Below are positions 17,133-26,268 of a DNA stretch of 64,000 bases, one piece after another. Made by a program: the position numbers and the translations under genes. How positions within the stretch are numbered: the stretch's first letter is position 1; every line of letters starts with the position of its first letter. Source of the stretch: Vibrio atypicus (GTDB lineage: Bacteria > Pseudomonadota > Gammaproteobacteria > Enterobacterales > Vibrionaceae); the NCBI RefSeq assembly GCF_009811315.1, contig NZ_BLID01000001.1, positions 496,001-560,000 of the forward strand. Direction: 5' to 3'. The notes under the pieces were generated by a model. It was given only the letters and a program-made list of their open reading frames with translations, did no database searches and had not been told where the DNA came from.

Positions 17133-17581
17133 TGGATCAAGAGATTCAATACCCACTTGAAGCTGAGGTGACTATGGTCACCTCATTCCAAGATGCGGAT
17201 CCAATGGGCGTCATCTATCATGGCAACTTCTTCCGCTTCTTTGAGGAAGCTCGCCGCGTGATGATGGATAAGATTGGCTATGGTTATTTGGCGATGAACG
17301 AGTCAGGTTACATGTGGCCTATCATTGATACTCGCGTTAAGTACGTAAAAGCGATTCCGTTTAACCATACAATTCGTGTCTGCGCCAAGCTCACTGAGTG
17401 GGAAAACAGGTTGCGTGTCGATTACGTTATCTATGACGCCGAGACTGGACAACGAATGTGTAAAGCACACACAACTCAAGTCGCGGTTTCAATTGAAAAA
17501 CAAGAGATGTGTTTTGTCTCGCCGAAGGTTTTCATGGACAAAGTAAGCCAATGGCATCAAACCGGGAGTGTTGAACAATGA
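17132..17581 (+). CDS. apeK: 4HBT-type thioesterase ApeK
   Basis: 149-residue hot-dog thioesterase. The motif DADPMGVIYHGNFFRFFEEAR (split around Asp 22 and His 30) is the 4-hydroxybenzoyl-CoA thioesterase signature with its catalytic Asp. It probably hydrolyses stalled or finished acyl-thioesters from the APE carrier proteins. It shares one base with the ammonia lyase stop and overlaps apeL by 4 bases. Confidence 0.87.
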   Translation: MDQEIQYPLEAEVTMVTSFQDADPMGVIYHGNFFRFFEEARRVMMDKIGYGYLAMNESGYMWPIIDTRVKYVKAIPFNHTIRVCAKLTEWENRLRVDYVIYDAETGQRMCKAHTTQVAVSIEKQEMCFVSPKVFMDKVSQWHQTGSVEQ

Positions 17582-18186
17582 AAAAATGGCTCTCGCTGAT
17601 GCTCATCTGCGTCTCTCCTTTTGTTAGTGCAGAAGTGACCGATTTACCTTCACTGCAACAGCAACTGGCGAAAAGTAATATCGTACGCGGTGACTTTACT
17701 CAATCTCGTCATTTAGAGATGTTTGAACTGCCACTGACATCCCAAGGTCGCTTTACACTCAGTAAATCAGATGGCTTGTTATGGCAGCAAAATACGCCAT
17801 TCCCGGTCAACTTAGTCCTGACAGAAAACAAGCTTCGCCAAACATTCTCAGGTCAAGCACCGCAAATTATCACCGCTAAAGAGAACCCAATGGCTTTCTA
17901 CTTTAGCCATGTATTTCTCGACGTCTTTCATGGAAATACTGACGCGTTAAAAGCGCAGTTTGAAATGGATTTTTCCGTCTCGGAAGGTCAGTGGACACTT
18001 CTACTATCACCAAAGCAAGCGCCTTTAAATGCAGTTTTCAAACACATTCGGCTTACTGGACGCGATGACATCGACAAGCTTGAACTGCAAGAACTTCGCG
18101 GTGATAAGACTGAAATCCAATTTAGTAACCAAACATCTCAGCCAGAGGAATTGACCGATGCTGAACAAGCACAATTCAGCTTCTAA
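17578..18186 (+). CDS. apeL: LolA-like outer-membrane carrier ApeL
   Basis: 202 residues with a cleavable signal peptide (MKKWLSLMLICVSPFVSA) and a LolA-like beta fold (NIVRGDFTQSRHLEMFELPL, GLLWQQNTPFPVNLVLTENK). LolA proteins carry lipidated cargo across the periplasm; here the likely cargo is the polyene lipid. It overlaps apeK by 4 bases, and its last 29 bases overlap apeM in another frame. Confidence 0.85.
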   Translation: MKKWLSLMLICVSPFVSAEVTDLPSLQQQLAKSNIVRGDFTQSRHLEMFELPLTSQGRFTLSKSDGLLWQQNTPFPVNLVLTENKLRQTFSGQAPQIITAKENPMAFYFSHVFLDVFHGNTDALKAQFEMDFSVSEGQWTLLLSPKQAPLNAVFKHIRLTGRDDIDKLELQELRGDKTEIQFSNQTSQPEELTDAEQAQFSF

Positions 18187-20497
18187 CTCTGGGTTTAGCA
18201 GTAAACTAATCGCATACAGTTGGCTAGGAATCGTTTTACTTTTCCTAGCCTTACTCGCACAGCAATGGCTTGGTACTGCTCACTCTCCAATTGAAACGAA
18301 CATCCTCAAACTGCTGCCAAAAAATCAGCAAAATCCGGTGGCTGAACAAGCATTTAAATCCGTTTCAAATAATATGAGTGATAAGGTGGTATTTGTTATC
18401 ACGACCCCTGAGCAAGAGCAACTCACTCAGGCAGCAGCAAAGCTCAGCCAATCACTTACGCAAACACAGCTGTTCAATGAAGTTACAGGTCAAATTGGGG
18501 CAGAACAACAAAGTCAGTGGGCCAAATACTATTTTGAGCACCGCTTCCAACAGTTAACTCCCGCACAACGTCAGCAGTTGTCAGAGCAACCTCAAGCGCA
18601 AGTCCAACATGTGCTTCAATCACTCTATAACCCATTCTCTGGGGTGACAGGTCAAGAGTTAAGCAATGACCCATTTTTACTGTTTCGTGATTACCTGAGT
18701 AACGTAAGCCAGAAAAACTCAGCGTTCGTCTTAAAAGATAATTTTTTAACGGTCGAGCAAGATGGTCAAAGTTACATTTTGATCACAGCCACACTCAAGG
18801 ACTCACCTTATAGCTTGACCGCGCAGCAAGGCGTACGCCAGATTGAGGAGATTGAACAAGACTTAAAGCAAAACTATCAAGCGACGATTTACCACACAGG
18901 TGTCCTCTTCTACGCAGAATTTGGAACTCAGAGCGCTAAATCTGAAATCAGCACCATTGGACTGTTTTCTTTGCTCGGCGTAATAGCTCTATTTGTCTTC
19001 GTTTTTCGTAGCGTTACGCCACTTTCACTGGCGTTACTATCTATTTCTGTCGGCCTTATTGCCGCCTTGTCTGTCACCACTTGGCTGTTTGGAACGGTTC
19101 ACCTATTTAGTCTGGTATTTGGAGCTAGCTTAATCGGTGTATCTATCGACTACGCCTTTCATTATCTGACTGAACGTTTAGCCGCGGGAGAAAAGTGGAA
19201 TAGCCAACAAGGGCTCAAGCATATATTTGCGGCCATCACCATGGGGCTTGTTACCAGTCTAATTGGCTACTTAGGTATGTTGATTGCGCCTTTTCCTGGG
19301 CTGCAACAATTGGCCTTATTCTCGTCGGTTGGCCTTGTCGGCGCCTATGCAACTGTCTTCGCTTGGTATCCAATCCTAGCAGCAAAGCCAAGTCAATCGC
19401 GCCCGCTGCCGGGTCTATCACTTTGGCAAGCTTGGCTTACGGTTTGGGCAAAGCCTTCAACTCGAATCGGTTTACCCGTTGCATGTTTACTGATGAGCGC
19501 TTGGCCACTGAGTCAGCTTCATTACGATGACGATATTCGTCAACTTCAAGCCATGCCTGAGCAACTTAAGCAGCAAGAAACCTTTATCACTCAGCTCAGT
19601 GGATTACAGTCGTCCCAGCAAATGCTCGTTGTGACAGCGCCAAATGATGAAGCATTGATGCAGCGTTTAGAATCTTTGAGCGTAACGTTAGATACATGGA
19701 AAACGAATGGGTTAATGAAAAGCTACCAGAGCCTTTCTCAGTATCTCACTGCAACCAAAACGCAGCAGAGTGATTTTGAACTGATTGAGCAGCTATACGC
19801 CTCTCAAGGAGAGCCCTTAGCACAAACCTTAGGCCTAGCAACACAGCCAAGCTTTGATGCAGACTTCTCACCTATTTCGGTACAAAGTTACCTACAGCAA
19901 GCTGTGTCTGAGCCAGTTCGCTTCCTCTATGTGGGCAATATCGATGGGCAAGTTGCGAGCGTTATTATGCTCAATGAACTCACAAATCCAGCCATCGTCA
20001 AGGCATTCGCTAATAGTGAATCAGATGTCAGCTACTTAAACAAAGCGGAAGAGATCTCAGCGCTGTTCGCTGACTATCGCGTTAAAGTGATGGAGTTACT
20101 CGTGCTCGCTCTTAGTGTAATTGCAGCGCTATTATTCAAACGTTATGGGCTGCGTCATGGTTGTCTGATTCTACTCCCTTCAGTCATTGCCTGTGTGGCA
20201 GGTTTGGCGACGGCATCAGCGTTAGGGTCAACCTTGAACCTGTTCAACCTACTGGCTCTGATACTAATCATTGGTATTGGCATCGACTACACCCTCTTTT
20301 TTGCAGAAAAAGCACGTAGCCACAGTACTTTGTTGGCGATTACCTTATCTGCCATGACGACTCTACTGTCGTTTGGTTTACTCGCATTGAGTCAAACACA
20401 TGCGATTCACAGCTTTGGAATAACCGTACTCAGTGGTATTTTTGTTGCCTGGCTACTTTCACCTTTGGCGATCAATAGCCGCATGGAGAAATCATGA
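18158..20497 (+). CDS. apeM: MMPL/RND-type exporter ApeM
   Basis: 779 residues with two repeats, each of a large periplasmic loop and five to six membrane helices (about 20-40, 255-400, 430-450 and 630-770). Helix pairs such as SLVFGASLIGVSIDYAFHYL and LLALILIIGIGIDYTLFFAE hold the paired Asp characteristic of proton-driven RND/MMPL exporters. In APE clusters it is the likely inner-membrane pump that hands the product to the LolA-like ApeL. The ATG at 18158 lies inside apeL; the stop overlaps apeN by 4 bases. Confidence 0.87.
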   Translation: MLNKHNSASNSGFSSKLIAYSWLGIVLLFLALLAQQWLGTAHSPIETNILKLLPKNQQNPVAEQAFKSVSNNMSDKVVFVITTPEQEQLTQAAAKLSQSLTQTQLFNEVTGQIGAEQQSQWAKYYFEHRFQQLTPAQRQQLSEQPQAQVQHVLQSLYNPFSGVTGQELSNDPFLLFRDYLSNVSQKNSAFVLKDNFLTVEQDGQSYILITATLKDSPYSLTAQQGVRQIEEIEQDLKQNYQATIYHTGVLFYAEFGTQSAKSEISTIGLFSLLGVIALFVFVFRSVTPLSLALLSISVGLIAALSVTTWLFGTVHLFSLVFGASLIGVSIDYAFHYLTERLAAGEKWNSQQGLKHIFAAITMGLVTSLIGYLGMLIAPFPGLQQLALFSSVGLVGAYATVFAWYPILAAKPSQSRPLPGLSLWQAWLTVWAKPSTRIGLPVACLLMSAWPLSQLHYDDDIRQLQAMPEQLKQQETFITQLSGLQSSQQMLVVTAPNDEALMQRLESLSVTLDTWKTNGLMKSYQSLSQYLTATKTQQSDFELIEQLYASQGEPLAQTLGLATQPSFDADFSPISVQSYLQQAVSEPVRFLYVGNIDGQVASVIMLNELTNPAIVKAFANSESDVSYLNKAEEISALFADYRVKVMELLVLALSVIAALLFKRYGLRHGCLILLPSVIACVAGLATASALGSTLNLFNLLALILIIGIGIDYTLFFAEKARSHSTLLAITLSAMTTLLSFGLLALSQTHAIHSFGITVLSGIFVAWLLSPLAINSRMEKS

Positions 20498-21117
20498 TAT
20501 TGGACGGTAAATTTAAAACGCTCAAGACGGCCGCTCTGGCATTAATGCTCAGTGCCTGCACAGCGATGCCACAAAGCCAAACACCCGAAGTCGCACTCAA
20601 TGATAAAGTCAGCGTTCAACTGCCTTCAGCTCGCTCACTTGGCTACTCTCTAACAGCTAGCCAACTGATCGTCGCCACTTGGAGCGCCGATGAATCAAAA
20701 CGAAGCGAGCAACTTCCAGTTCAATTACAAGTAAACGCCGACAAATTGGTCTTGGCGGGCTTTTCTTCTTGGGGAACCCGTATTCTCTCTCTTGAATATC
20801 AAGACGACCAGATTTCAACGGAATTACTGACTGGTCTAAAAGGTGTTCTCCCTCAACCAGAACAAGTACTCTTCAATCTAATGATCACGCTGTGGCCGAG
20901 TTCTGCTTGGGAAGCCCCACTAAATAAGGTAAAGTGGCAGATAATTGACACAGAGAATTCAAGAGCTATTTTCAATAGCGCTGGTGAACAAGTGATTGAT
21001 ATTCAATACAGCAACGCAGATAAGCTCGCTGGGGAAATTCGTTTTCATCACCTAAAAGATGATTACACCATCACAATCACCACACTCCAACGCCAAATAG
21101 CGCCACTAACACCATAG
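20494..21117 (+). CDS. apeN: DUF3261 lipoprotein ApeN
   Basis: 207 residues with a lipoprotein signal (LMLSACTAM, lipidated Cys near 22). It matches the DUF3261 lipoprotein found with the MMPL exporter in APE operons, and by position may act like LolB, receiving product at the outer membrane. That role is inferred from the LolA-like neighbour. Translation is coupled to apeM through a 4-base overlap. Confidence 0.82.
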   Translation: MILDGKFKTLKTAALALMLSACTAMPQSQTPEVALNDKVSVQLPSARSLGYSLTASQLIVATWSADESKRSEQLPVQLQVNADKLVLAGFSSWGTRILSLEYQDDQISTELLTGLKGVLPQPEQVLFNLMITLWPSSAWEAPLNKVKWQIIDTENSRAIFNSAGEQVIDIQYSNADKLAGEIRFHHLKDDYTITITTLQRQIAPLTP

Positions 21118-21126
21118 AAAGTCATC

Positions 21127-22314
21127 ATGCCGAAACACATACCGACTCCAATTTATATTCAAGACTGTGGCTTTCATTCTGCTATGGGGCATAACGCAGC
21201 GGATATCCATCAGTGCATTACGGGCCAGCGAGCATCGAATATGGTGCCAGATGACCACATTCTGAATACACAAACTTCGACCGTGATTGGTCGAGTTGCT
21301 GAAGATTTAGCGAAGCTGCCTAAAGCTTTCGCACGTTATGACACGCGTAACAATCGGCTCACTCTTTCCGCATTGTCGCAAATAGAGCCAAAAGTTAACC
21401 AAGCTATAGAACAATATGGTGCAGGCAATATTGCGGTCATTATTGGCACAAGCACATCCGGTATTTCAGATGGTGAAACCGCTTTCGACGCCAAACTAAA
21501 ACAAGATGCTTTTCCTGACAGCTATCATTACCAACAACAGGAACTTGGCGATACGAGCCAATTCGTGGCCGAGTATTTTGGCATCACAGGTCCATGTTAT
21601 TCGATTTCTACCGCTTGCTCATCAAGCGGTCGAGTGTTCATTACCGCTAAACACCTACTAATGAGTGGACTGGTTGATGCGGTAATTGTAGGGGGCGTCG
21701 ACACGGTTTGTCGTCTTACTCTAAACGGGTTCAATGGCCTTGAAGCACTTTCTCAAAACCTTTGTATGCCTTTTAATCAAAATAGAAATGGCATCAACAT
21801 TGGTGAGTCAGCAGCCTTTATGATTTTGAGCCAAGAACCAGCTCCAATTGCCCTGCTAGGTGCAGGAGACAGTTCAGACGCCCATCATATTTCTGCGCCC
21901 CACCCAGAAGGTAAAGGGGCCGAGCAAGCAATGCAAAAAGCACTCGATGACGCTGGGTTAACACCGAATGATATCGGCTACGTAAATGCGCATGGAACTG
22001 CAACTCCACTCAACGATAGTATGGAAAGCAAAGCTATTTTCCGCCTATTTGGTAACAGCGTTCCAGTGAGTTCCACCAAACCGCTTACTGGTCATACATT
22101 GGGCGCAGCCAGTGCAACAGAAGCGGCAATAGCATGGCATATTTTACAGCACGATTTAGAATTACCCCGACAGAATTGCCAAAACAAAGCTGAAGATATT
22201 GAAGTTTCTCTGGTAGAAAACGCGATTAAGCTCGGTGGCAAAGCCATTTTGAGCAACTCTTTCGCGTTTGGCGGTAATAATATTAGTTTAATTTTTGGTT
22301 ACTCTCATGACTAA
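21127..22314 (+). CDS. apeO: Beta-ketoacyl synthase ApeO
   Basis: 395-residue ketosynthase with catalytic Cys164 (SISTACSSSGR), His in AHGTATPLNDS near 290 and His in TKPLTGHTLGAA near 323. It condenses malonyl units onto the aryl-primed chain, probably as a heterodimer with ApeC. It starts 9 bases after apeN and overlaps apeP by 8 bases. All three catalytic residues are present. Confidence 0.9.
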   Translation: MPKHIPTPIYIQDCGFHSAMGHNAADIHQCITGQRASNMVPDDHILNTQTSTVIGRVAEDLAKLPKAFARYDTRNNRLTLSALSQIEPKVNQAIEQYGAGNIAVIIGTSTSGISDGETAFDAKLKQDAFPDSYHYQQQELGDTSQFVAEYFGITGPCYSISTACSSSGRVFITAKHLLMSGLVDAVIVGGVDTVCRLTLNGFNGLEALSQNLCMPFNQNRNGINIGESAAFMILSQEPAPIALLGAGDSSDAHHISAPHPEGKGAEQAMQKALDDAGLTPNDIGYVNAHGTATPLNDSMESKAIFRLFGNSVPVSSTKPLTGHTLGAASATEAAIAWHILQHDLELPRQNCQNKAEDIEVSLVENAIKLGGKAILSNSFAFGGNNISLIFGYSHD

Positions 22315-22771
22315 CTACCCTTGTATTGATCAACTCCTTCCACACGATAAGCCTATGATCTTAATTGATCGTGCGCTTGATATTCAGCAAGATACTATTC
22401 ACTGCCAAGTAGAGATCAGTGCAAGCAATCCCTTTTTCAACTCGGACTCACAAACCATTCCGGCTTACGTGGGTATCGAATTTATGGCGCAATCTGTCGC
22501 GGCTTGGTCTGGTTATCATGCCATGCAGCGAAATGAAGAACCGCCAATTGGTTTCTTGTTAGGAAGCCGCCGTTACGCGTCTGATATAGATATGTTCGCC
22601 CAAGGACAATTACTCGATATCTATGCAGAAAAGATGATGGAAGACAATGGCATGGCTGTATTCAAAGCCCATATTGAACTTGAGCAGCAGCAAATCGCCA
22701 GTTGCCAACTCAATGTCTACGTTCCATCACCCGAAAAATTACAAGAAATGAAAATCAGGAGTCAACAATGA
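22307..22771 (+). CDS. apeP: Dehydratase ApeP
   Basis: 154-residue hot-dog protein (CIDQLLPHDKPMILIDRALDI, PAYVGIEFMAQSVAAWSGYH). The LLPHDKPM segment matches the FabA/FabZ-type 3-hydroxyacyl-ACP dehydratase family of APE clusters; it forms a complex with ApeI in studied systems. I use the ATG at 22307, which overlaps the apeO stop; an in-frame TTG at 22295 has no ribosome site. The stop overlaps the apeQ start by 4 bases. Confidence 0.87.
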   Translation: MTNYPCIDQLLPHDKPMILIDRALDIQQDTIHCQVEISASNPFFNSDSQTIPAYVGIEFMAQSVAAWSGYHAMQRNEEPPIGFLLGSRRYASDIDMFAQGQLLDIYAEKMMEDNGMAVFKAHIELEQQQIASCQLNVYVPSPEKLQEMKIRSQQ

Positions 22772-23493
22772 CCCGACAAGTCTTAGTGACAGGTGCAAGC
22801 AAAGGCATAGGTAAAGCGATTGCCATTCAGCTAGCCAAAGATGGATTCACAATTGCCGTCCATTACATGGGTGATCAACAAGGTGCTCAAGAAACGTTAG
22901 ACACCATCGCAGCAAATGGCGGCAACGGTCGTTTGATTCAATTTGATATTAGCAACCGCGAAGAGTGTCGCGAAAAGTTAGAAGCAGACATCGCTGAACA
23001 TGGCGCATACTACGGTGTGGTCAATAATGCTGGCATCACTTGCGATACGGCTTTCCCAGCCATGACTGAAGAAGAGTGGGATGGTGTCATTCACACTAAT
23101 TTAGATAGCTTCTACAACGTTCTTCATCCTTGTGTAATGCCAATGGTGCAAAAGCGCAAAGGCGGACGAATCGTTACGCTAGCCTCTGTTTCAGGCCTAA
23201 TGGGTAACCGCGGACAAACCAACTACAGCGCAGCGAAAGCGGGTGTGATTGGTGCGACGAAATCTCTCGCGCTTGAGTTAGCTAAAAGAAAAATCACCGT
23301 TAACTGTGTAGCGCCAGGTTTGATCGACACCGGTATGGTCGATGAGCATGTTAAAGAGCATGCAATGCCACAAATTCCGCTGCGTCGTATGGGTGAACCA
23401 GAAGAAGTTGCTGGTCTTGTCAGCTATTTGATGTCTGATATTGCCTCGTATGTCACTCGCCAAGTCATTTCTGTCAATGGAGGCCTAGTATGA
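22768..23493 (+). CDS. apeQ: 3-ketoacyl-ACP reductase ApeQ
   Basis: 241-residue short-chain dehydrogenase of FabG type. NADP(H) binding is by TGASKGIG (8-15); NNAG lies near 86; catalytic Ser140 and the pair Tyr153/Lys157 (NYSAAK) are intact. It reduces each 3-keto intermediate of the polyene. The ATG at 22768 has AGGAG upstream and overlaps the apeP stop, while the frame extends back only through apeP. Confidence 0.9.
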   Translation: MTRQVLVTGASKGIGKAIAIQLAKDGFTIAVHYMGDQQGAQETLDTIAANGGNGRLIQFDISNREECREKLEADIAEHGAYYGVVNNAGITCDTAFPAMTEEEWDGVIHTNLDSFYNVLHPCVMPMVQKRKGGRIVTLASVSGLMGNRGQTNYSAAKAGVIGATKSLALELAKRKITVNCVAPGLIDTGMVDEHVKEHAMPQIPLRRMGEPEEVAGLVSYLMSDIASYVTRQVISVNGGLV

Positions 23494-24713
23494 GTCGCCG
23501 AGTCGTCGTCACAGGTATGTCCGGTGTTACTGCATTTGGTAATGACTGGCAAGCTGTTGAACCCAAATTACGAGCCTGTGAGAACGCAACCCAATACATG
23601 CCTTCGTACGAGCAATACGAAGGCTTGAATACCAAACTTGCAGCGCCCGTCGAACACTTTGAGCTTCCAAAACATTATAAGCGCAAGCAAGTCCGTGGTA
23701 TGGGGCGTGTTTCTAAACTCGCTACCGTTGCGACTGAGAACGCACTGAATCAAGCAGGTTTAATTGGTAACGATGTGCTGACTAACGGTCAAACAGGCAT
23801 TGCTTACGGTTCATCAACAGGCAGTACCGATGCGATTGGTGCATTTGGCGTGATGCTGAATGACAAAACCACCAAAGCGATTACGGCGACAACCTACGTT
23901 CAGATGATGCCGCACACGACGGCTGTCAACGTTGGCTTGTTCTTTGGCCTAAAAGGTCGAGTTATCCCAACCAGCAGCGCATGTACATCTGGCAGCCAAG
24001 CGATTGGTTACGCTTATGAAGCGATTAAACATGGCTACCAAACGGTCATGGTTGCAGGCGGTGGTGAAGAACTTTGCCCAACTGAATCAGCCGTTTTCGA
24101 TACCTTATTTGCCACCAGTTTGAAAAACGAGTCACCAAAGTCGACGCCTCGCCCTTATGACGCAGGTCGTGATGGCTTAGTGATCGGTGAAGGTGCCGGT
24201 ACTCTTGTACTGGAAGAATACGAACACGCAGTAGCTCGCGGCGCTAAAATCTATGCTGAAATCATTGGCTTTGCGAGCAACTGTGATGCTGCCCACGTCA
24301 CCCAGCCACAAATGGAAACCATGCAAATCTGTATGGAAATGGCGCTGCAAAACGCAGGGATTGAAGCGGATAAAATCGATTATGTTTCAGCACACGGTAC
24401 AGCAACTGATCGCGGCGATATCGCAGAAAGTAACGCAACAGCGAATGCCTTAGGTAAAGTGCCAATCAGTTCACTAAAGAGCTATTTTGGTCATACTTTA
24501 GGCGCTTGTGGCGCAATAGAAGCGTGGTTGAGCTTGGAAATGATGCACACCGGATGGTTTAGCCCAACATTAAACCTTGAAAGTCTAGATGAACAATGCG
24601 GCAACTTAGACTACATTACTGGTAGTGGACGAGAGTTAGAAGTGGAGTACCTGATGAGCAATAATTTTGCCTTTGGTGGTATCAATACTTCTATTATCTT
24701 CAAGAAGTTGTAG
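23490..24713 (+). CDS. apeR: Beta-ketoacyl synthase ApeR
   Basis: 407-residue FabF-like ketosynthase with Cys165 (TSSACTSGSQAIGYA), AHGTATDRGD near 305 and YFGHTLGACGAIEA near 342. As a second ketosynthase it probably handles a different chain-length step, such as the first condensation. It is the last gene of the plus-strand operon. I see no convincing intrinsic terminator directly behind it. Confidence 0.9.
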   Translation: MSRRVVVTGMSGVTAFGNDWQAVEPKLRACENATQYMPSYEQYEGLNTKLAAPVEHFELPKHYKRKQVRGMGRVSKLATVATENALNQAGLIGNDVLTNGQTGIAYGSSTGSTDAIGAFGVMLNDKTTKAITATTYVQMMPHTTAVNVGLFFGLKGRVIPTSSACTSGSQAIGYAYEAIKHGYQTVMVAGGGEELCPTESAVFDTLFATSLKNESPKSTPRPYDAGRDGLVIGEGAGTLVLEEYEHAVARGAKIYAEIIGFASNCDAAHVTQPQMETMQICMEMALQNAGIEADKIDYVSAHGTATDRGDIAESNATANALGKVPISSLKSYFGHTLGACGAIEAWLSLEMMHTGWFSPTLNLESLDEQCGNLDYITGSGRELEVEYLMSNNFAFGGINTSIIFKKL

Positions 24714-25009
24714 TTTTCGTAGACACTACGGAAACCACGGCCAGCCTTGATTAAAGGCAGTAAGGAGCACTGACATACGATTGTAACTTAAATGGCAAAT
24801 AATGCTTTACACGGCTAAGGTCTCGGCGTAATATAACCACGCTCTGTTATTCAGGGTTATTAGTGAAACGTTAAGTAAAAGTAAATCCTCAGAATTGATA
24901 CGATTCCGTTGTTATGTTCAGATTTTCCCTTAGCTTCAAGTTACATTTAATAGTTCAAGTTTTCAGTGCAATATCAAATAGTTAATTAAATTTATACAAG
25001 GGACACATT
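24714..25009 (+). promoter_or_regulatory. Spacer and probable long 5' leader of cold-shock gene
   Basis: 296 bases with no plausible gene. The last 120 or so are AT-rich and end with AAGGGAC before the cold-shock ATG, as in csp genes with long structured leaders. A classical cold box is not evident to me. Confidence 0.5.
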
Positions 25010-25222
25010 ATGTCTAACAAAACTAACGGCATCGTAAAATGGTTTAACGAAGAGAAAGGCTTCGGCTTCATCACTCAAGAGAACGGCGGCGCTGACGTAT
25101 TCGTTCACTTCCGTGCAATCGCTACAGATGGTTTCAAAACTCTATCTGAAGGCCAAAAAGTTTCTTTCGAAGTTGAGCAAGGCCAAAAAGGCCCACAAGC
25201 TGCTAACGTAGTAGTGCTTTAA
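25010..25222 (+). CDS. Cold-shock protein, CspA family
   Basis: 70-residue single cold-shock domain that binds single-stranded RNA and DNA and melts RNA structure. RNP-1 is KGFGFI (about 18-23) and RNP-2 DVFVHF (30-35); [15 protein letters not shown] and the GPQAANV end are typical. It is a stand-alone gene with a strong terminator. Whether it is induced by cold cannot be read from the coding sequence. Confidence 0.95.
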   Translation: MSNKTNGIVKWFNEEKGFGFITQENGGADVFVHFRAIATDGFKTLSEGQKVSFEVEQGQKGPQAANVVVL

Positions 25223-25228
25223 TTTCCT

Positions 25229-25266
25229 ATTAAGGGCAAGCTGAAAAGCTTGCCCTTAATTTTTTC
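25229..25266 (+). terminator. Terminator of cold-shock gene
   Basis: A perfect 14-bp stem (25229-25242 with 25247-25260, core AAGGGCAAGCT / AGCTTGCCCTT) and GAAA tetraloop, followed by TTTTTT. Confidence 0.95.
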
Positions 25267-25402
25267 TGCTTCACTCAAAACACTTCCCCCTACAGCTACA
25301 ACTCTCTTACTCTTACGCACTTTTTAATCCACTCTGCTATAAACTCGTTACCTGTTCGCTCGCGCCCTATTTTTTGCACGCATACCTAGTTTGCACACAC
25401 AT

Positions 25403-25437
25403 AAAAAAACACCAACGCGCGCATGACAACATTGGTG
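25403..25437 (-). terminator. Terminator of the DUF2058 gene
   Basis: On the minus strand, CACCAA (25432-25437) pairs with TTGGTG (25410-25415) and is followed by seven T. It lies about 35 bases past the stop codon of the DUF2058 gene. Confidence 0.75.
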
Positions 25438-25469
25438 CTTATTATTCTTAAGTTTTCGAGCTTAATTGA

Positions 25470-25991
25470 TTACCACATCAGATCATCTGGTACGACGAAA
25501 TCTGCATACGGATCGTCTTCTGCTGGCACATCTTCCGCTGGCGCTTGCTGTTCAATAACCGTATTTTCATCACGCAATGCAATCTTGTTCGCTACACTGC
25601 TTGGAATCACAACGTAGGTCTCTTCATAACGCGCAATCGCCACAATACCTTTAATCAACTGCTCACGGATTAACGGCTCAACGTAAAGAGATTTAACCAA
25701 TGTGCCGTCAGTAAAGTTGTATTTAATATCGCCATCTTTCTGATCAAGCTTGTTCATCTCAATCAACTGTTTAATCTGCGCTTGAATCTCTTTCGTTAGG
25801 CGTTGCTCTTTCTGCTCAGAGCTCAACGCTTTGTCACGCTTTTGTTGTAGGCGTTTATTCTCTTCCACGGCAGCTTTCACTTCACGTGCTTGAACACGCG
25901 ATTTCTTCGAGCCTTTCTTTGCTTTCTTAAGTTTCTTTTCGTTTACTAAGCCTGCTTTTAGCATTTGCTCTTGAAGTGTTAGTTTTGCCAT
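25470..25991 (-). CDS. yaiL: DUF2058 (YaiL-like) protein
   Basis: 173 residues, with a very basic, probably coiled N-terminal half (LTLQEQMLKAGLVNEKKLKKAKKGSK in pieces; EENKRLQQKRDKALSSEQKEQRL) and an acidic C-terminus (EDVPAEDDPYADF). The opening LQEQMLKAGLV and the NKIALRDENTVIEQ part fit the DUF2058/YaiL family, described as nucleoid- or polynucleotide-associated, with no firm function. It is monocistronic with its own terminator. Confidence 0.85.
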   Translation of the reverse strand: MAKLTLQEQMLKAGLVNEKKLKKAKKGSKKSRVQAREVKAAVEENKRLQQKRDKALSSEQKEQRLTKEIQAQIKQLIEMNKLDQKDGDIKYNFTDGTLVKSLYVEPLIREQLIKGIVAIARYEETYVVIPSSVANKIALRDENTVIEQQAPAEDVPAEDDPYADFVVPDDLMW

Positions 25992-26154
25992 GGTCTATCC
26001 AAATGATTCAATTTAGCGTCATTTTAACGGTTCACGGAAAGCAAATAAAGCCAGTGATAAACAATAATCTGAGCATTAAAAAACTGGCTATTAAACCTAA
26101 AATGAATATGAAGAATTGCTTATCTTTTCGACAAATTTAATTTGTTAGACTCTG

Positions 26155-26268
26155 ATGGCTTTTTGTCCGTTAATGCGCTCCACACGGCAGCATCATGAGC
26201 CTTATATTCACGCCGTGTCAGGTATGATTTCAGGTCCTTCTGATTCATGTTTTACTCTCTCTGTCTTT
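26155..26268 (+). promoter_or_regulatory. speA leader with in-frame upstream ORF
   Basis: The speA frame is open for 38 extra codons from an ATG at 26155. These codons (such as [18 protein letters not shown] and [10 protein letters not shown]) do not resemble the SpeA N-terminus. The usual vibrio start, a GTG at 26269, has pyrimidines where a ribosome site should be. The region may be a leader peptide or an N-terminal extension. The CFTL near its end also occurs near the end of E. coli YqgB, encoded just upstream of speA there (from memory). Confidence 0.45.

Noticed and set aside
24714..24780. Intrinsic terminator after apeR
   Set aside because: A weak short stem is present but there is no T-run, so I do not call a terminator.
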